Below, piece by piece: positions 5,976 to 12,251 of a stretch of DNA of 12,251 nt. Position 1 is the first letter of the stretch. Each line of letters starts with the position of its first letter. Position numbers and translations under genes: made by a program. The notes below the pieces were generated by a model. That model saw nothing but the letters and a program-made list of their open reading frames with translations. It was not told the origin of the DNA and made no database searches. This DNA is from Bacillota bacterium (GTDB taxonomy: Bacteria > Bacillota > GCA-003054495 > Carboxydocellales > JAJZTU01), in the NCBI GenBank assembly GCA_021848765.1, contig JAJZTU010000081.1, positions 1 to 12,251 of the forward strand, written 5' to 3'.

Positions 5976-7094
5976 GTGGCTGTAAAGTATGAGTTGATTA
6001 AAGAGTGTAAACAGACAAGAGCCCGGGTGGGGAGGGTCCATACTCCCCATGGAGTGATTGAGACCCCGGTGTTTATGCCGGTAGGGACACAGGCTACGGT
6101 GAAAACTTTGACTCCCGAAGAGGTTAAGGATATTGGGGCTCAGATTATTCTGAGCAATACCTATCACCTCTATTTGCGGCCCGGGCATGAACTGATCCGG
6201 GAAGCGGGAGGGCTGCATAAATTCATGAACTGGGACCGGCCGATACTGACCGATAGCGGGGGATACCAGGTTTTCAGCCTGGGCCCTTTGCGGAAAATTA
6301 CCGAGGAGGGGGTCACTTTTAAGTCCCACCTGGATGGGTCCAGTCACTTTATCAGCCCGGAGCAGGCCACCCAGATTCAGATGGCCCTGGGGTCAACTAT
6401 TGCCATGGCTTTCGATGAATGTGCCCCTTACCCCTGTACCTATGAGTATGCCAAGGCCTCCCTGGAGCGGACCACCCGCTGGGCCAAGCGCTGCCTGGAG
6501 GCCCATGATAAACAGGACCAAGCCCTTTTTGGCATCATTCAGGGTGGAGTGTACCGGGATTTACGGGAACAAAGCGCTGCGGAAATTACCGCCCTGGATT
6601 TTCCGGGATTTGCTATCGGGGGACTCAGTGTAGGTGAGCCGAAACCCAGCATGTATGAGGTGCTGGAATATACAGTCCCCCTGATGCCCAAGGATAAACC
6701 CAGGTACCTCATGGGAGTGGGTTCCCCGGACTGCCTGATTGAAGGCGTCAGCCATGGGGTGGATATGTTTGACTGTGTGCTGCCCACCCGGATTGCCCGC
6801 AACGGTACGGCTATGACCAGCCAGGGCAAGGTGGTTATCCGTAATGCCGCTCATGCCAGGGACTTTTCTCCTCTGGACCCCGAGTGCAGCTGCTATACCT
6901 GCCGGAATTATTCCCGGGCCTACCTGCGCCACCTGTTCAAGGCTGAGGAAATTCTGGGCCTGAGGTTGTTCACCATCCATAATCTGTTCTTCCTCCTGCG
7001 GCTGATGGAGAGGATGCGGCAGGCTATCCTGGAAGACCGCTTCCTGGCTTTCCGGGAAGAATTTTATGCAAAATATGGACGGGACGAAAAATAA
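5976..7094 (+). CDS. tgt: tRNA-guanine transglycosylase (queuine/preQ1 tRNA-ribosyltransferase)
   Basis: Tgt swaps guanine at tRNA position 34 for preQ1, the step before QueA. The 372-residue product begins MAVKYELIKECKQTRARVGR, typical for bacterial Tgt, which supports the GTG start at 5976 despite a weak ribosome site (GGCGG around 5961). Key residues by homology to the Zymomonas enzyme are D93 in LTDSGGYQVFSL (general acid/base), GIIQGG (186-191), D266 in DMFDCVLPTRIARNG (nucleophile), and the zinc ligands C304, C306, C309 and H335 (CSCYTC...TIHN). All are present, so it should be active. It forms an apparent operon with queA. The upstream preQ1-making genes are not in the window, so where the precursor comes from cannot be judged here. 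Confidence 0.98.
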   Translation: MAVKYELIKECKQTRARVGRVHTPHGVIETPVFMPVGTQATVKTLTPEEVKDIGAQIILSNTYHLYLRPGHELIREAGGLHKFMNWDRPILTDSGGYQVFSLGPLRKITEEGVTFKSHLDGSSHFISPEQATQIQMALGSTIAMAFDECAPYPCTYEYAKASLERTTRWAKRCLEAHDKQDQALFGIIQGGVYRDLREQSAAEITALDFPGFAIGGLSVGEPKPSMYEVLEYTVPLMPKDKPRYLMGVGSPDCLIEGVSHGVDMFDCVLPTRIARNGTAMTSQGKVVIRNAAHARDFSPLDPECSCYTCRNYSRAYLRHLFKAEEILGLRLFTIHNLFFLLRLMERMRQAILEDRFLAFREEFYAKYGRDEK

Positions 7095-7180
7095 TAAAAA
7101 GAGGATTTGTCGGAATGTTGGCGAATAGATTAGTGGAATAATAGCAGAATAAGCTATAATACAGAAAAGGAGGACGTAGA

Positions 7181-7459
7181 GTGAACTTTAGTAATCCACA
7201 GGTAATGAATATTATCTCCATTGTGGTTTTTATCGGTATATTCTACTTCTTGCTGATCAGGCCCCAGCAAAAACAGGCCAAGAAGAAGAAAGAACTGTTG
7301 GACAGCCTGGAGACTAAAGACCAGGTGGTTACCATCGGCGGGATATACGGGACCATCCTGAGGGTGAAGGATAAAACCGTTATCCTCAAGATTGCTGACA
7401 AGGTTGAGATTGAAGTGCTAAAGACAGCGATAGGCTTCAAACAAAACGAGGCTGAGTAG
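7181..7459 (+). CDS. yajC: Preprotein translocase subunit YajC
   Basis: YajC is a small accessory membrane protein that associates with SecD-SecF and the SecYEG channel. This 92-residue version has one N-terminal membrane helix (~10-26, ending LLIRPQQKQAKKKKELLDSL, the hallmark RPQQK motif just inside the membrane) and a cytoplasmic part with DQVVTIGGIYGTILRVKDKTV (48-68), the conserved core. The start is GTG at 7181 with AAAGGAGGA about eight bases upstream. It follows tgt by 86 bases, the common tgt-yajC order, but a terminator comes right after it and secDF is nearly 2 kb away. Length and motifs are normal. Confidence 0.96.
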   Translation: MNFSNPQVMNIISIVVFIGIFYFLLIRPQQKQAKKKKELLDSLETKDQVVTIGGIYGTILRVKDKTVILKIADKVEIEVLKTAIGFKQNEAE

Positions 7460-7469
7460 GCCACATTTC

Positions 7470-7497
7470 AACCACTTCTTTAGGGAAGTGGTTTTTG
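7470..7497 (+). terminator. Rho-independent terminator after yajC
   Basis: AACCACTTC (7470-7478) pairs with GAAGTGGTT (7485-7493), a 9-bp stem with a six-base loop, and the T-run 7492-7496 follows directly. It starts 11 bases after the yajC stop. It should end the queA-tgt-yajC transcript, but the next gene starts only 31 bases later with no visible promoter in between, so some read-through is likely. Confidence 0.8.
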
Positions 7498-7527
7498 TCA
7501 CTTAGCGAGAGCCAAGAGGGGGACATC

Positions 7528-8235
7528 ATGCTGGAAGCACATATAGCCATGGTCAAAACTTCCAAATACGCGAGTTCGGAAAGTGGTGATACCGTTGAGA
7601 TGGTGGAACGGGCCCGGGGCGGATTTTCCATAATCTTGTCCGACGGCCAGGGCAGCGGTAGATCGGCTAAGACTACCAGTGCGATGGTGGTGAACAAGGC
7701 TGTTGCCCTGCTGGCCGATGGCGCCAGGGATGGAGCTGTGGCCAGGGCGGTACACGACTTTCTCTATGCGGCCAAGCATGGCAAGGTTTCTGCCACTTTG
7801 ACCATTATTTCCGTCGACCTTCAGACCAAGACCCTCCTGGTCTCCCGCAACAGCCACACCCCTGTATTTGTGCTGAACAGGCGGGATGGACGCATCTTTA
7901 CCAAAGAAGTCTCTCCCATCGGGGTCCACCGGGTAATGAAGCCTGAAATAACCGAGCTGCCCCTGGAAGAGGGTACTATCGTGGTTACTTTCTCTGATGG
8001 GATTTTGGATGCAGGAAAGCGCAAAGGGCAGCAGATGAGTTATGATGATATGCTGCAGGTCATCGAGGGTTTTGCTCCCTCAGAGGTGGAACACCTGGCC
8101 CAAAGCTTGTTAAGCCACGCTTTGCGGCTGGATGATAACCGGCCTGCCGATGATATTACGGTAGTGGCGGTAGCTATTGATGAACAACAAACTGAGCCGA
8201 AAATTCGCAGAATGCATGTAACTTTCCCATTTTAG
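7528..8235 (+). CDS. Stand-alone SpoIIE-type (PP2C-like) serine/threonine protein phosphatase
   Basis: A 235-residue metal-dependent phosphatase domain of the SpoIIE/RsbU type, which usually dephosphorylates anti-anti-sigma (STAS) proteins to switch on a sigma factor. Metal-site motifs are visible: ILSDGQGSGRSA (37-48, D39), SHTPVFVL (109-116), TFSDGILDA (154-162, D157) and DDITVVAVAID (208-218). There is no membrane or sensory domain, unlike SpoIIE itself, so its signal must come from a partner. The ATG at 7528 has AGAGGGGGA just upstream; a TTG at 7495 in frame would lie inside the terminator. No STAS or anti-sigma kinase gene is in the window, so its substrate is unknown. It leads a three-gene run with the P-loop and HD proteins. 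Confidence 0.88.
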   Translation: MLEAHIAMVKTSKYASSESGDTVEMVERARGGFSIILSDGQGSGRSAKTTSAMVVNKAVALLADGARDGAVARAVHDFLYAAKHGKVSATLTIISVDLQTKTLLVSRNSHTPVFVLNRRDGRIFTKEVSPIGVHRVMKPEITELPLEEGTIVVTFSDGILDAGKRKGQQMSYDDMLQVIEGFAPSEVEHLAQSLLSHALRLDDNRPADDITVVAVAIDEQQTEPKIRRMHVTFPF

Positions 8236-8271
8236 GATTAGGTCGGTGAAAAACTGCCGGAGGTGTAGCCT

Positions 8272-8670
8272 ATGCCTGAAAAGGACAAGCTAATAGTTGT
8301 AGCCGGTGTCTGCGGCTCCGGAAAAAGCACCCTGGTCAAAGGGCTGCAAACCCATGGCTACCAAGCCCACAGCGTGGCCCAGGAGCATTCCTGTGCTCCG
8401 GCTATGTGGCAGATGACTGGCCCGGAATGTCTGATTTACCTGGATTGCTCTTTGGAAACAGTGCGTCTGCGGCGCAGGATTCAGTGGGGTGAGGCCAGGC
8501 TGCGGGAACAAAGATACCGCCTGCGTCACGCCCGGGAGCACTGTGGTTTGTTCATAGATACTGAAAACCTGTCTATCCAGGAAGTTTTAGACACAGCACT
8601 GGACTTCCTTAAGGAGAGTGAGCTAACTGGTGGTGACACTGGAGCAAATAAAAAAGAATCCCTTAATTGA
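8272..8670 (+). CDS. Small P-loop NTPase, kinase-like, function unknown
   Basis: A 132-residue cytoplasmic protein with Walker A GVCGSGKST (12-20) right after the first beta strand (KLIVVA). A hydrophobic strand LIYLDCS (54-60) could supply the Walker B acidic residue, and an Arg-rich RLRRRIQWGEARLREQRYRLR segment (65-85) looks like the lid of nucleotide or adenylylsulfate kinases. It is shorter than those enzymes (usually 170-220 aa) and I cannot assign a substrate. GGAGGTG (8259-8265) six bases before the ATG gives a firm start. Its last 41 bases overlap the start of the HD gene in another frame, which points to coupled translation and a shared role. Confidence 0.75.
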   Translation: MPEKDKLIVVAGVCGSGKSTLVKGLQTHGYQAHSVAQEHSCAPAMWQMTGPECLIYLDCSLETVRLRRRIQWGEARLREQRYRLRHAREHCGLFIDTENLSIQEVLDTALDFLKESELTGGDTGANKKESLN

Positions 8671-9289
8671 TACCTTTATTAAGCGCAGTAATGAATATTT
8701 AGGCGCGCTGGGCTATACGGAGCACGGATTCAGGCATATCAGCCTGGTTTCCAGCATCTCGAAAAATATCCTGGAACGGTTGGGCCACCCGCAACGAATT
8801 CAGGAACTCACTGCCATTGCCGGCTATCTTCATGATATCGGCAATGCCGTAAACCGTAATCTCCATGCTGAAGCAGGGGCAGCCCTGGTGTTCAGCATCC
8901 TGAACAATATGGGCATGGACCCGGATGAATTGGCCATGGTAGTGTCAGCGATAGGTAATCATGATGAAAAAAACGGGCAGCCGGTAAATGTGGTTTCGGC
9001 AGCCCTGATTTTGGCGGACAAGGCGGATGTCCACCGCTCAAGGGTAAGAAATCAGGATTTTGCTACCTTTGATATGCACGACCGGGTAAACTATGCTGTT
9101 GAGCATTCATTCCTGCGGGTAGATGAGGAAAAACGCACGATAACCCTGGAACTTACTATTGATATTGAGATTTGTCCTGTCCTGGAGTACTTTGAAATCT
9201 TTATGAGCCGGATGATGTTGAGCAGGCGGGCTGCTGATTTCCTGAACTGCCAGTTTGAGCTTTTTGTCAATGGTGCCAAATTATTATAG
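8630..9289 (+). CDS. HD-domain phosphohydrolase family protein
   Basis: A 219-residue protein of the HD metal-dependent phosphohydrolase superfamily, whose members cleave phosphate esters of nucleotides or signalling molecules. Candidate metal ligands appear in the expected order: H36 (GFRHISLVS), H68-D69 (AGYLHDIGNAVNR), H79, H111 (IGNHDE) and D130 (LILADKADVHRSRVR). The C-terminal ~60 residues (TITLELTIDIEICPVLEYFEIF onward, partly shown) may be a dimer or sensor part. The start is GTG at 8630 inside the preceding gene, with AAGGAGAG (8611-8618) 11 bases upstream; a second GTG at 8633 is possible. No GYP motif is present, so it is not a standard cyclic-di-GMP HD-GYP enzyme. The substrate cannot be named. 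Confidence 0.85.
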   Translation: MVTLEQIKKNPLIDTFIKRSNEYLGALGYTEHGFRHISLVSSISKNILERLGHPQRIQELTAIAGYLHDIGNAVNRNLHAEAGAALVFSILNNMGMDPDELAMVVSAIGNHDEKNGQPVNVVSAALILADKADVHRSRVRNQDFATFDMHDRVNYAVEHSFLRVDEEKRTITLELTIDIEICPVLEYFEIFMSRMMLSRRAADFLNCQFELFVNGAKLL

Positions 9290-9344
9290 CGGGGAAGGTA
9301 ATTATTTAACAAGTTAAATTGCCAGAATGTACCTGCTGCAAGCG

Positions 9345-9373
9345 TTGACAGTGTATATACCGGAGTATATAAT
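9345..9373 (+). promoter_or_regulatory. Perfect-consensus sigma-A promoter of secDF
   Basis: TTGACA (9345-9350), a 17-base spacer and TATAAT (9368-9373) match the housekeeping consensus at every position. Transcription should start near 9380, giving a ~53-base leader with AAGGAGGAG before the secD ATG. This makes secDF independently and strongly expressed, apart from yajC and the phosphatase module. Confidence 0.92.
9354..9371. promoter_or_regulatory. Inverted repeat overlapping the secDF promoter, possible operator
   Basis: TATATAC (9354-9360) and GTATATA (9365-9371) form a perfect 7+7 inverted repeat with a four-base CGGA centre, covering the spacer and half of the -10 box. A repressor bound here would block RNA polymerase. 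An AT-rich promoter makes chance symmetry fairly likely. A second dyad, ATTTAAC/GTTAAAT (9304-9310 with 9313-9319), lies further upstream. Confidence 0.3.
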
Positions 9374-9432
9374 AAAGTTTGTGACAGAATAGTACGAGCA
9401 TCCCAGACAAGAATAAGGAGGAGTAGCAGAGC

Positions 9433-10638
9433 ATGCGCGGAAGTTCAGGAAAGCTGATAGCGACTGTCCTTATAGTGGCGGCACTGGCAGTGGCAGGCTG
9501 GGGGCCTATCCTTAAGGCTTTGAATCTTGGCCTTGACCTCCAGGGAGGCCTGCATGTAGTGCTTCAGGCCAGGCCCATTTCCGGCGGGGCCCAGGTCACC
9601 GCTGATACTATAACCAGAACTATTGAGGTTCTCCGTAAACGGGTCGATGAGACCGGTGTAAAGGAACCGGTTATTCAACCCCAGGGCGCTGACCGGATTA
9701 TTGTGGAACTGGCCGGTGTTAAGGATCCTGAGGCAGCTATTAAGCTCATCGGCAAAACTGCAGTTTTGCTGTTTAAGACTGCTGACGGTAAGGTGGCCCT
9801 CACCGGGGATGATTTGACAGATGCCCAGACTACTATTAACCCCAACACCAACCAACCGGAAATAGCTTTGCGCTTTACCGGCGAAGGGACAAAAAAGTTT
9901 GCCAAGGTTACTTCCGAGAATGTCGGTAAGCCGATTGGTATTTACCTGGATGAAAGGCTGCTGACCAACCCGGTGGTACAAACAGCAATCACTGACGGCC
10001 GGGCGGTAATTACCGGAAACCGGTCTGTTGAGGAAGCGGAAAATATCTCCCGCCTGCTGCGGGCCGGGGCGCTGCCCGTGAACCTGGATTTTATAGAAAA
10101 GCGAATTGTCGGGCCAACTCTTGGCGCCGACTCCCTTGCTAAGTCCAAAGTAGCCGGAGCTGTAGGAATTGCAGCCATTCTCATCTTCATGATTGCAGTA
10201 TACAGGTTGCCTGGCTTGGTGGCTAACTTTGCCCTGGTTGCCTATTCTGTTATTGTACTGGGAATCATGGCAGCCTTTCATGCTACCCTAACCCTGCCGG
10301 GTATTGCAGGCTTTCTGCTCTCAATAGGTATTGCGGTGGATGCTAACGTAATCATCTTTGAGCGCATGAAGGAAGAACTGCGGGCTGGCAAGACCCTGCG
10401 GGCAGGAATTGAAGCAGGATTTAAACGGGCCTTTACCACCGTATTTGATGCCAATGCCACCACAGTCCTGGCAGCGCTGGTACTCTATTATCTGGGTACC
10501 GCTTCGATCAGAGGTTTTGCTTTGACCCTGATGATTGGTATTGTCTGCAGTATGTTTACAGCTATTACCCTGACCAGATGGCTGTTAAAGTGGATGGCTG
10601 AGCTGGGTATTAAGAACCCCAAGCTGTACGGGGCATAG
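9433..10638 (+). CDS. secD: Protein translocase subunit SecD
   Basis: SecD, with SecF, forms the proton-driven pump that helps pull exported proteins through SecYEG on the outer side. The 401-residue protein, a normal length for Gram-positive SecD, has an N-terminal helix (~8-28), the conserved NLGLDLQGGLHVVLQ (31-45), an extracytoplasmic P1 domain to ~225 with TIEVLRKRVDETGVKEPVIQ (63-82), and five further helices from ~238 to ~390. D303 in IAVDANVIIFERMKEEL is the conserved membrane aspartate of the proton path. The ATG at 9433 has AAGGAGGAG nine bases upstream. It is followed by secF after 11 bases as a separate gene, not the fused secDF of Bacillus subtilis. Confidence 0.98.
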   Translation: MRGSSGKLIATVLIVAALAVAGWGPILKALNLGLDLQGGLHVVLQARPISGGAQVTADTITRTIEVLRKRVDETGVKEPVIQPQGADRIIVELAGVKDPEAAIKLIGKTAVLLFKTADGKVALTGDDLTDAQTTINPNTNQPEIALRFTGEGTKKFAKVTSENVGKPIGIYLDERLLTNPVVQTAITDGRAVITGNRSVEEAENISRLLRAGALPVNLDFIEKRIVGPTLGADSLAKSKVAGAVGIAAILIFMIAVYRLPGLVANFALVAYSVIVLGIMAAFHATLTLPGIAGFLLSIGIAVDANVIIFERMKEELRAGKTLRAGIEAGFKRAFTTVFDANATTVLAALVLYYLGTASIRGFALTLMIGIVCSMFTAITLTRWLLKWMAELGIKNPKLYGA

Positions 10639-10649
10639 GAGGAAAACCA

Positions 10650-11540
10650 ATGAACATAATGGGTCTCAGAAAGATCTGGTATGCTATTTCCCTGGCCCTG
10701 ATCATCCCGGGGCTAATTGCGATGCTTATTAATGTTAAACAAACCGGCGCTCCTTTTAATCTTGGTATTGACTTTACCGGAGGGACTTTACTGTCTTTGC
10801 AATTTGATAAACAACCCTCGATTGAAGAAATGCGTAAGGTGACTGATGAACTCAAGTTGGGTACACCCGTAATCCAGGCAGCCGGGGATAATCAGGTCCT
10901 GATAAGGGTAAGGGCTCTGGAGGAGCAGGAACGCAATGAGCTCTTAAAGAAACTGGAGGAAAGAGCCGGAAAGTTTAAGCTTTTGTCTGAGGACAAGGTA
11001 GGTCCGAGCATAGGTAAAGAGCTGACCCGCAATGCCCTCTATGCCCTGGGCATTGCCTCAGTACTGATGATCATCTATATTACCTTCCGGTTTGAAATCA
11101 GGTTTGGGATTGCGGCTATCCTGGCCTTGCTCCATGATGTACTGGTGGTTATGGGTGTATTTGCCATTCTCCGTCTGGAAGTGGACAGCTCTTTTGTGGC
11201 TGCCATTCTGACCATCATAGGTTATTCTATCAATGATACCATTGTTATCTTTGACCGGATCAGGGAAAACCTCGCCATGCCTAAAAAGGGTGAGTCCCTG
11301 GAAGAAATGGTCAATAAGAGTATTTTGCAGACCATGACCCGGTCTATCAATACTGTGCTTACCGTTATCTTTGTGCTGGTAGCCTTGCTGTTCCTGGGCG
11401 GGGAGACTCTGCGTAACTTCGTGCTGGCCCTGCTCATCGGGGTTATCAGTGGAGCTTATTCCTCCATCTTTAACGCCAGTCCCCTGTGGGTGGATTTAAA
11501 ATCCTGGGCCAGCGGCAGGACTGCCAAGGCCAGGGCCTAG
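10650..11540 (+). CDS. secF: Protein translocase subunit SecF
   Basis: SecF is the partner of SecD. This 296-residue protein begins with a membrane helix (~8-27), then FNLGIDFTGGTLLSLQF (36-52), the SecF form of the D-G-G motif, a small extracytoplasmic domain to ~120, and five helices. D196 in IGYSINDTIVIFDRIRENL is the conserved charged residue in the fourth helix. AGGAGG (10637-10642) overlaps the secD stop codon and lies seven bases before the ATG, so the two genes are surely co-translated. The C-terminus ends in a basic tail (SGRTAKARA). The length is usual for the family. A strong terminator follows. Confidence 0.98.
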   Translation: MNIMGLRKIWYAISLALIIPGLIAMLINVKQTGAPFNLGIDFTGGTLLSLQFDKQPSIEEMRKVTDELKLGTPVIQAAGDNQVLIRVRALEEQERNELLKKLEERAGKFKLLSEDKVGPSIGKELTRNALYALGIASVLMIIYITFRFEIRFGIAAILALLHDVLVVMGVFAILRLEVDSSFVAAILTIIGYSINDTIVIFDRIRENLAMPKKGESLEEMVNKSILQTMTRSINTVLTVIFVLVALLFLGGETLRNFVLALLIGVISGAYSSIFNASPLWVDLKSWASGRTAKARA

Positions 11541-11623
11541 ATTATTCGCTCAAGAATTAGAGCAGGCTTAATGCAGGGATAAGCTTTAAGTCAACAGAGC
11601 TTTAAGTGAGAGTCTGAACCAGG

Positions 11624-11659
11624 GGTTACCCGGTGAATTCACCGGGTAACCTTTTTTTT
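11624..11659 (+). terminator. Strong Rho-independent terminator after secF
   Basis: Bases 11624-11651 are a perfect 28-base palindrome (12-bp stem GGTTACCCGGTG / CACCGGGTAACC around AATT), directly followed by eight T residues (11652-11659). It lies 83 bases after the secF stop. Upstream, AGCTTTAAGT occurs twice (11582-11591 and 11599-11608), a short direct repeat of no clear meaning. Confidence 0.96.
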
Positions 11660-11724
11660 GTCCACCAAATATGATGGAATAGCAAAGGGGGATTTCGGGG
11701 CGGAGGGCAAGTCGAGGTGTTAGC

Positions 11725-12251
11725 ATGGCCGGTTCTGAGTGGGCAGGAACACTTCTGGTGTTTGCCGGCACTTTCTTTGGTGGCGGCACTTTGTTATTGG
11801 TCCCTGAATTGGTTAGCCGGATGGAGGCAAAAGGCCTGGTAACGGTCTGGCTGGCCTATTTTTTGGTGAGTCTGTTCTGGGCTTTGGCAATAGTGGGAAT
11901 TACCGGCAGGTTCAGGCTTCCTCTGCACCGGTTGGCCGGGGCCGCGTGGGGAAAAAAAGGGAAACTGCTCTGGGATTTGTTTACCCTGGGGGTGGTGCTT
12001 CCGGTGTCAGTACTGACCGGAGGATATTACGGGGGGAGCCTTTTGGGGAGCGCATTAGGCCATGCGAACCGGATGAACGGTCTTTTTGACCGGCCGGAAA
12101 TAACCTTTGCCTTGCTGAGCTTGGGTTGCTTTCTCTGGGTAGCATACGCAAAACCGGGATGGCTTTTGCAGGCTGCGAACTGGCTGGCCCCCTGCTTTTT
12201 GTTAATACTGCTAATTACCGGGTGGGGTAAGCTATACATACATACGTATAC
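11725..12251 (+). CDS. Polytopic membrane protein, unidentified (3' end outside window)
   Basis: The frame from ATG 11725 stays open for 175 codons to the window edge. GAGGTG (11714-11719) lies five bases before the start. The product begins MAGSEWAGTLLVFAGTFFGG and shows about five hydrophobic segments (~8-27, 40-60, 82-100, 127-143, 150-168), with a basic loop between the second and third (GRFRLPLHRLAGAAWGKKGK). A Gly-rich first helix with FGGGTLLLVPEL is reminiscent of APC-superfamily transporters or YkvI-like membrane proteins, but this is only a resemblance and I do not assign a family. It comes after the secDF terminator, so it needs its own promoter, which I could not identify in 11660-11713. 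Confidence 0.8.
   Translation, partial: MAGSEWAGTLLVFAGTFFGGGTLLLVPELVSRMEAKGLVTVWLAYFLVSLFWALAIVGITGRFRLPLHRLAGAAWGKKGKLLWDLFTLGVVLPVSVLTGGYYGGSLLGSALGHANRMNGLFDRPEITFALLSLGCFLWVAYAKPGWLLQAANWLAPCFLLILLITGWGKLYIHTY

Noticed and set aside
7155..7160. TATAAT box before yajC
   Set aside because: The sequence 17-18 bases upstream (around 7131-7137) does not resemble TTGACA, and the leader would be about 14 bases. A weak promoter is possible but not supported.

Overview
The window reads as a chromosomal stretch of an endospore-forming, Gram-positive anaerobe of the Clostridia, most likely a Peptococcaceae-type bacterium (Desulfotomaculum/Pelotomaculum/Thermincola-like; this level is inference). 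Reasons: strong AGGAGG-type ribosome sites, a SigI/RsgI sigma/anti-sigma pair, a SpoIID/LytB-family sporulation enzyme, a SpoIIE-type phosphatase, and the neighbourhood ruvB - DUF2905 - spoIID - queA - tgt - yajC - secD - secF, an order I associate with that group. Every recognisable gene is on the + strand.

Layout. Bases 1-101 are the last codons of ruvB, followed by a small DUF2905 membrane protein (176-400). Next comes a probable self-regulated heat/envelope-stress module: a SigI-like promoter (413-442), sigI (466-1215) and rsgI (1239-2516), closed by a hairpin. A SpoIID/LytB enzyme follows (2701-4092). Queuosine tRNA modification is covered by tgt (5976-7094), which puts preQ1 into tRNA, and queA (4908-5933), which completes the cyclopentene precursor. 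YajC (7181-7459) and SecD/SecF (9433-11540) are accessory parts of the Sec translocase. They are separated by a three-gene module: a stand-alone SpoIIE-type phosphatase, a small P-loop kinase-like protein and an HD-domain hydrolase (7528-9289). A perfect sigma-A promoter starts secDF and a perfect 28-base palindrome with a T-run ends it. The window finishes inside an unrecognised polytopic membrane protein (11725 onward).

The unusual part is the 815-base gap between spoIID and queA (4093-4907). It holds no convincing gene but is packed with structure: a 43-base tandem repeat whose copies carry terminator-like hairpins, a ~204-base imperfect hairpin whose tip splits into two hairpins with the same GTCCGT loop, two further hairpins, a 23-bp G-rich stem enclosing a possible pseudoknot, and a four-copy 24-base tandem repeat ending about 60 bases before queA. 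It is either a large structured RNA or a repeat-built, MITE-like element. I recognise no known family in it, and it is the best candidate here for something undescribed.
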